Shown here in pieces: positions 60,231-64,000 of a DNA stretch of 64,000 nucleotides. The position numbers were made by a program, and so were the translations under genes. The stretch lies in NCBI GenBank assembly GCA_963693285.1, contig OY848921.1, forward strand, positions 6,027,229 to 6,091,228, given 5' to 3'. The stretch comes from Xestospongia muta (taxonomy: Eukaryota > Porifera > Demospongiae > Haplosclerida > Petrosiidae). The notes beneath the pieces were generated by a model. It ran no database searches and had not been told where the DNA came from. It was given only the letters and a program-made list of their open reading frames with translations. How positions within the stretch are numbered: the first letter of the stretch is position 1; each line of letters opens with the position of its first letter.

Positions 60231-63200
60231 ATGAGGCTTGTGATTGTTTTTTTTTGTTACACAGTTTTGATCTATAGGTAAGCTTTATTGTGACACTGTA
60301 TTATTGTAATCTGTCTATTATATACAGTTGTCATGCTGTAGATACTTGCTCACAATATGTATTAGTGTCTTCTGTAACATCATATACTGCAAATAATGGG
60401 TTAGTATGACGACATCTATTAAATTATAATTAAATTTTGCTTATAATAATACATATGACATCATACAATCATAAAATAAAGTAACAATATTTTCTATTAA
60501 TTAGATTATTATTGGTTAGAAACTTTTAAAAATATTCAGCAAGATTTAGTTAAAACAAAAAATGTATATGCTTATTTTCATAGATACTATATACCAATAA
60601 TAAAACAATAACAAATACAAGTTTATATTATAATATAGAATTCTCACTGCTACATTATATAAAGTGACGTACAGTCCTCAACTGCAATGTTGTCCAGGTT
60701 ATGGTCCTGAAACAAACTGTCAATGTAAGTTATACTTGTTACCAGTGTATTCAGAACATGATATCACAATTTAGCAATTTGCAATCCACCATGTGGCACT
60801 AATATGGAATGCTCAGCTCCTAACACTTGTACATGTGTCAGTGGATGGAAAGGCAGTAACTGCTTAACACGTATGGTTACATTTTTTTGTAGAAACATAA
60901 TTATTGTCTCCTCTCAACGCAGCAATTTGCAGTTCAACATGTGGCACTAACAAACAATGTACAGCTCCTGACACTTGTACATGTGTCAGTGGATGGAAAG
61001 GCAGTAACTGCTTAACACGTATGGTTACATTTCTTGTAGAAACATAATTATTGTCTCCTCTCAACACAGCAATTTGCAGTTCAACATGTGGCACTAACAA
61101 ACAATGTACAGCTCCTGACACTTGTACATGTGTCAGTGGATGGAAAGGCAGTAACTGCTTAACACGTATGGTTACATTTTTTTGTAGAAACATAATTATT
61201 GTCTCCTCTCAACGCAGCAATTTGCAGTTCAACATGTGGCACTAACAAACAATGTACAGCTCCTGACACTTGTACATGTGTCAGTGGATGGAAAGGCAGT
61301 AACTGTTTAACACGTATGGTTACATTTCTTGTAGAAACATAATTATTGTCTCCTCTCAACACAGCAATTTGCAGTTCAACATGTGGCACTAACAAACAAT
61401 GTACAGCTCCTGACACTTGTACATGTGTCAGTGGATGGAAAGGCAGTAACTGCTTAACACGTATGGTTACATTTTTTTGTAGAAACATAATTATTGTCTC
61501 CTCTCAACGCAGCAATTTGCAGTTCAACATGTGGCACTAACAAACAATGTACAGCTCCTGACACTTGTACATGTGTCAGTGGATGGAAAGGCAGTAACTG
61601 CTTAACACGTATGGTTACATTTCTTCTAGAAACATAATTATTGTCTCCTCTCAATGCAGCAATTTGCAGTTCAACATGTGGCACTAACAAACAATGTACA
61701 GCTCCTGACACTTGTACATGTGTCAGTGGATGGAAAGGCAGTAACTGCTTAACACGTATGGTTACATTTCTTGTAGAAACATAATTATTGTCTCCTCTCA
61801 ATGCAGCAATTTGCAGTTCAACATGTGGTACTAACAAACAATGTACAGCTCCTGACACTTGTACATGCGTCAGTGGATGGAAAGGCAGTAACTGCTTAAC
61901 ACGTATGGTTACATTTCTTTTAGAAACATAATTATTGTCTGTACTCAACACAGCAATTTGCAGTTTAACATGTGGCACTAACAAACAATGTACAGCTCCT
62001 GACACTTGTACATGTGTCAGTGGATGGAAAGGCAGTAACTGCTTAACACGTATGGTTACATTTCTTTTAGAAACATAATTATTGTCTCCTCTCAACGCAG
62101 CAATTTGCAGTTCAACATGTGGCACTAACAAACAATGTACAGCTCCTGACACTTGTACATGTGTCAGTGGATGGAAAGGCAGTAACTGCTTAACACGTAT
62201 GGTTACATTTCTTTTAGAAACATAATTATTGTCTGTACTCAACACAGCAATTTGCAGTTTAACATGTGGCACTAACAAACAATGTACAGCTCCTGACACT
62301 TGTACATGTGTCAGTGGATGGAAAGGCAGTAACTGCTTAACACGTATGGTTACATTTCTTTTAGAAACATAATTATTGTCTCCTCTCAACGTAGCAATTT
62401 GCAGTTTAACATGTGGCACTAACAAACAATGTACAGCTCCTGACACTTGTACATGTGTCAGTGGATGGAAAGGCAGTAACTGCTTAACACGTATGTTAAA
62501 TTTTATGGTGGACAAATTTTAATTATATTATTTTCTCTCAACACAGCAATTTGCAGTTCGCCATGTGGGACTAACAAACAATGTACAGCTTCTGACACTT
62601 GTACATGTGTCAGTGGATGGACAGGCAGTGACTGTTTAACAGGTGTTGTTTATGCTGATATAATATTAATATAATGAATAATTAGTAATTTGCAATAATT
62701 AATGAGATAATAATATCAAATGTGCTGCTGATGTTTTATTGACAACAGATATCAATGAATGTTCACAAAACTCATGTCAAGTTCAGTGTACTAATACTAA
62801 TGGATCATACTATTGCTCCTGTGATACATCAAGTGTACTAGCTACTGATGGCATTCATTGTCTAGGTAAATAACAAAAGGTCTATGATAAAGATTGCTGT
62901 CAACAAGTTATATAGTTATAAGCACAATAGTCTCCCAAAAATGTATTTTGCATATAGGTATATATAATGGTTTTGTAATATTCACACTGATTAAAAGTAT
63001 GTAAATTATTTTCTAAAATAGAGTTCATAGTTAAAAAATATTTGCATTAATGCCTCCTTTTTCTTCATAGGAGCTATTCAAAACATATTCTTTTCACAAC
63101 TTACTAGTACACACTGCATAATAACATGGAATCCCCCATTTCAATATATGCAATATGGAAGTTTTGATGGTTACATAGTGATGTGTAATATATCAAATAC

Positions 63201-64000
63201 TAACACTATAATAACATCAACTATCACTCAGAAATTGAATGTCTCTGTAATATTTTTAAAACCATTTACTCGATACTTTTGCTGTGTCACACCTCAATGG
63301 ACAACTAATGGAAGAGGAAAATGTCACTATATTAATTTTACTACATTACAAGATGGTAAGAGACAGACTAACTACTATTAATTAGTTATAAGCTTCCAAT
63401 TTAGCTCCTAATGACTCTCCAGTGAATGTTACAGTTAGTACTGTTAATTCTTCATCACTTCTAATTCAATGGGAACCTCCATTGATACCTAATGGTATCA
63501 TTACTCACTATACTCTGTACATCAACTATACTAATGGTAGTGAGATATCTACTAGAACTGTAGATAGTCAGTTCACACTATATCTCCTGGAGGAACTGAC
63601 ACCTTATCAACAAGTGGGAGTAAGTATCTCAGCTACAACTGGTGGAGGAGAAGGACCTCAGTCAGACTATGTCTACGATACAACTGAACAAAGAGGTTAG
63701 ATTGATGGATGGATATGCATACAAAAGGAATAGATGGATGAAAAGGGTTTATAAAAAATGTGATATTTTTTCATATCATGAATAATAGAGCCAGACATTA
63801 TACATCATTTGACTATCAATGTGCTATCTAATTCATCTGTCAACATTTCATGGGAACCACCATTGCTGTCAAATGGAGTTATTATAAACTACTACATCAG
63901 TATTAGGAGTTTGACAGTAAATCAATCTGTCATATTTGAGACTGAAGAAAACTTGTATCACCTAATACAAGATTTGAGTTCGTCATATCTTAAAATTATA
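60231..64000 (+). CDS. Receptor 3: EMI-EGF(13)-EGF_CA-FN3 receptor (3' end outside window)
   Basis: Paralogue of receptor 2. Exons: 60231-60277 signal peptide (MRLVIVFFCYTVLIY); 60328-60399 and 60639-60724 EMI halves (the first shortened, the second intact CCPGYGPETNC); EGF exons from 60775 to 62642; 62749-62865 EGF_CA (DINEC); 63071-63355 and 63405-63695 FN3; 63789-63977 first half of the third FN3, with a GTTCGT donor where receptor 2 has GTTAGC. The window ends in the next intron. All phases match receptor 2, and noncoding parts align too, so the duplication is recent. No frame break is seen. The cytoplasmic part is not visible; a kinase-less tail array like that of receptor 2 is the expectation. 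Confidence 0.88.
60775..62642 (+). repeat. 13-copy EGF exon array of receptor 3
   Basis: 96-bp phase 1-1 exons start at 60775, 60923, 61070, 61218, 61365, 61513, 61660, 61807, 61954, 62101, 62248, 62395 and 62547; introns are 51-52 bp (56 bp before the last). The pair beginning at 60923 recurs as the pair at 61218 with essentially no change over 295 bp, and the pair at 61954 recurs at 62248. The array has therefore grown by two-unit duplications. Several introns use acceptors aacgcag or aatgcag and one aacgtag instead of aacacag, which tag the duplicated units. Confidence 0.95.

Noticed and set aside
1..64000. tRNA, rRNA or other structured RNA genes
   Set aside because: No cloverleaf with A/B boxes or rRNA-like block was recognised by eye; a tRNAscan or Infernal run would be needed to exclude them.

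Overview
The window looks like nuclear DNA of an early-branching animal, most likely a demosponge (Amphimedon-like). This is an inference from AT-richness, many introns of only about 50 bp, tyrosine-kinase and EGF/FN3 receptor genes in clusters, Gypsy and MULE transposon relics, and abundant micro- and minisatellites. No organism name can be read from the sequence itself.

The main content is a cluster of four related type I membrane receptors. Each opens with a short signal-peptide exon, an EMI-type cysteine module split over two exons, and a tandem array of 96-bp EGF exons separated by introns of about 51 bp. Receptor 1 (minus, 6353 to below 1; 10 EGF exons), receptor 2 (plus, 20291-29643; 35 EGF exons; complete; 2009 codons if every exon is used) and receptor 3 (plus, 60231 to beyond 64000; 13 EGF exons) continue into a calcium-binding-type EGF exon and FN3 domains. 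Receptors 1 and 2 then show a transmembrane exon and a second exon array, coding for 39-residue cytoplasmic modules with a tyrosine-rich motif and a proline-rich SH3-ligand-like motif. Neither has a kinase. Receptor 4 (minus, 37566-34912; 654 codons) has the same N-terminus but only two EGF modules, followed by a Ser/Thr/Pro stalk, a membrane span and a complete tyrosine kinase domain. All array exons are symmetric in phase, so copies can be gained, lost or skipped without a frameshift.

Layout: 1-6.35 kb receptor 1; 6.7-19.3 kb non-coding, largely an imperfect inverted repeat lying between head-to-head receptors 1 and 2, with several copies of a conserved promoter/leader block at 11.9-16.75 kb; 20.3-29.6 kb receptor 2; 29.7-34.3 kb mostly repeats with no firm gene; 34.4-37.6 kb an orphan EGF exon and receptor 4; 37.6-40.5 kb decayed sequence and minisatellites; 40.56-44.56 kb a truncated Gypsy element; 45.1-47.45 kb a dead MULE-type element with Ulp1-like and zinc-finger parts; 47.5-48.1 kb an ankyrin fragment, a long hairpin and a small unknown ORF; 48.3-55.1 kb a second copy of the receptor-flanking non-coding DNA; 55.09-59.26 kb a Gypsy element with 147-bp LTRs inserted in that copy; 60.2-64 kb receptor 3.

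From 16.39 kb to 29 kb and from 52.09 kb to the window end the sequence is one direct segmental duplication. The 19.3-kb copy preserves the empty target site of the 55-kb retrotransposon. The receptors probably act as cell-surface recognition or adhesion proteins; receptors 1-3 would signal through recruited SH3/SH2 proteins and receptor 4 through its own kinase. That role is inferred, not shown.
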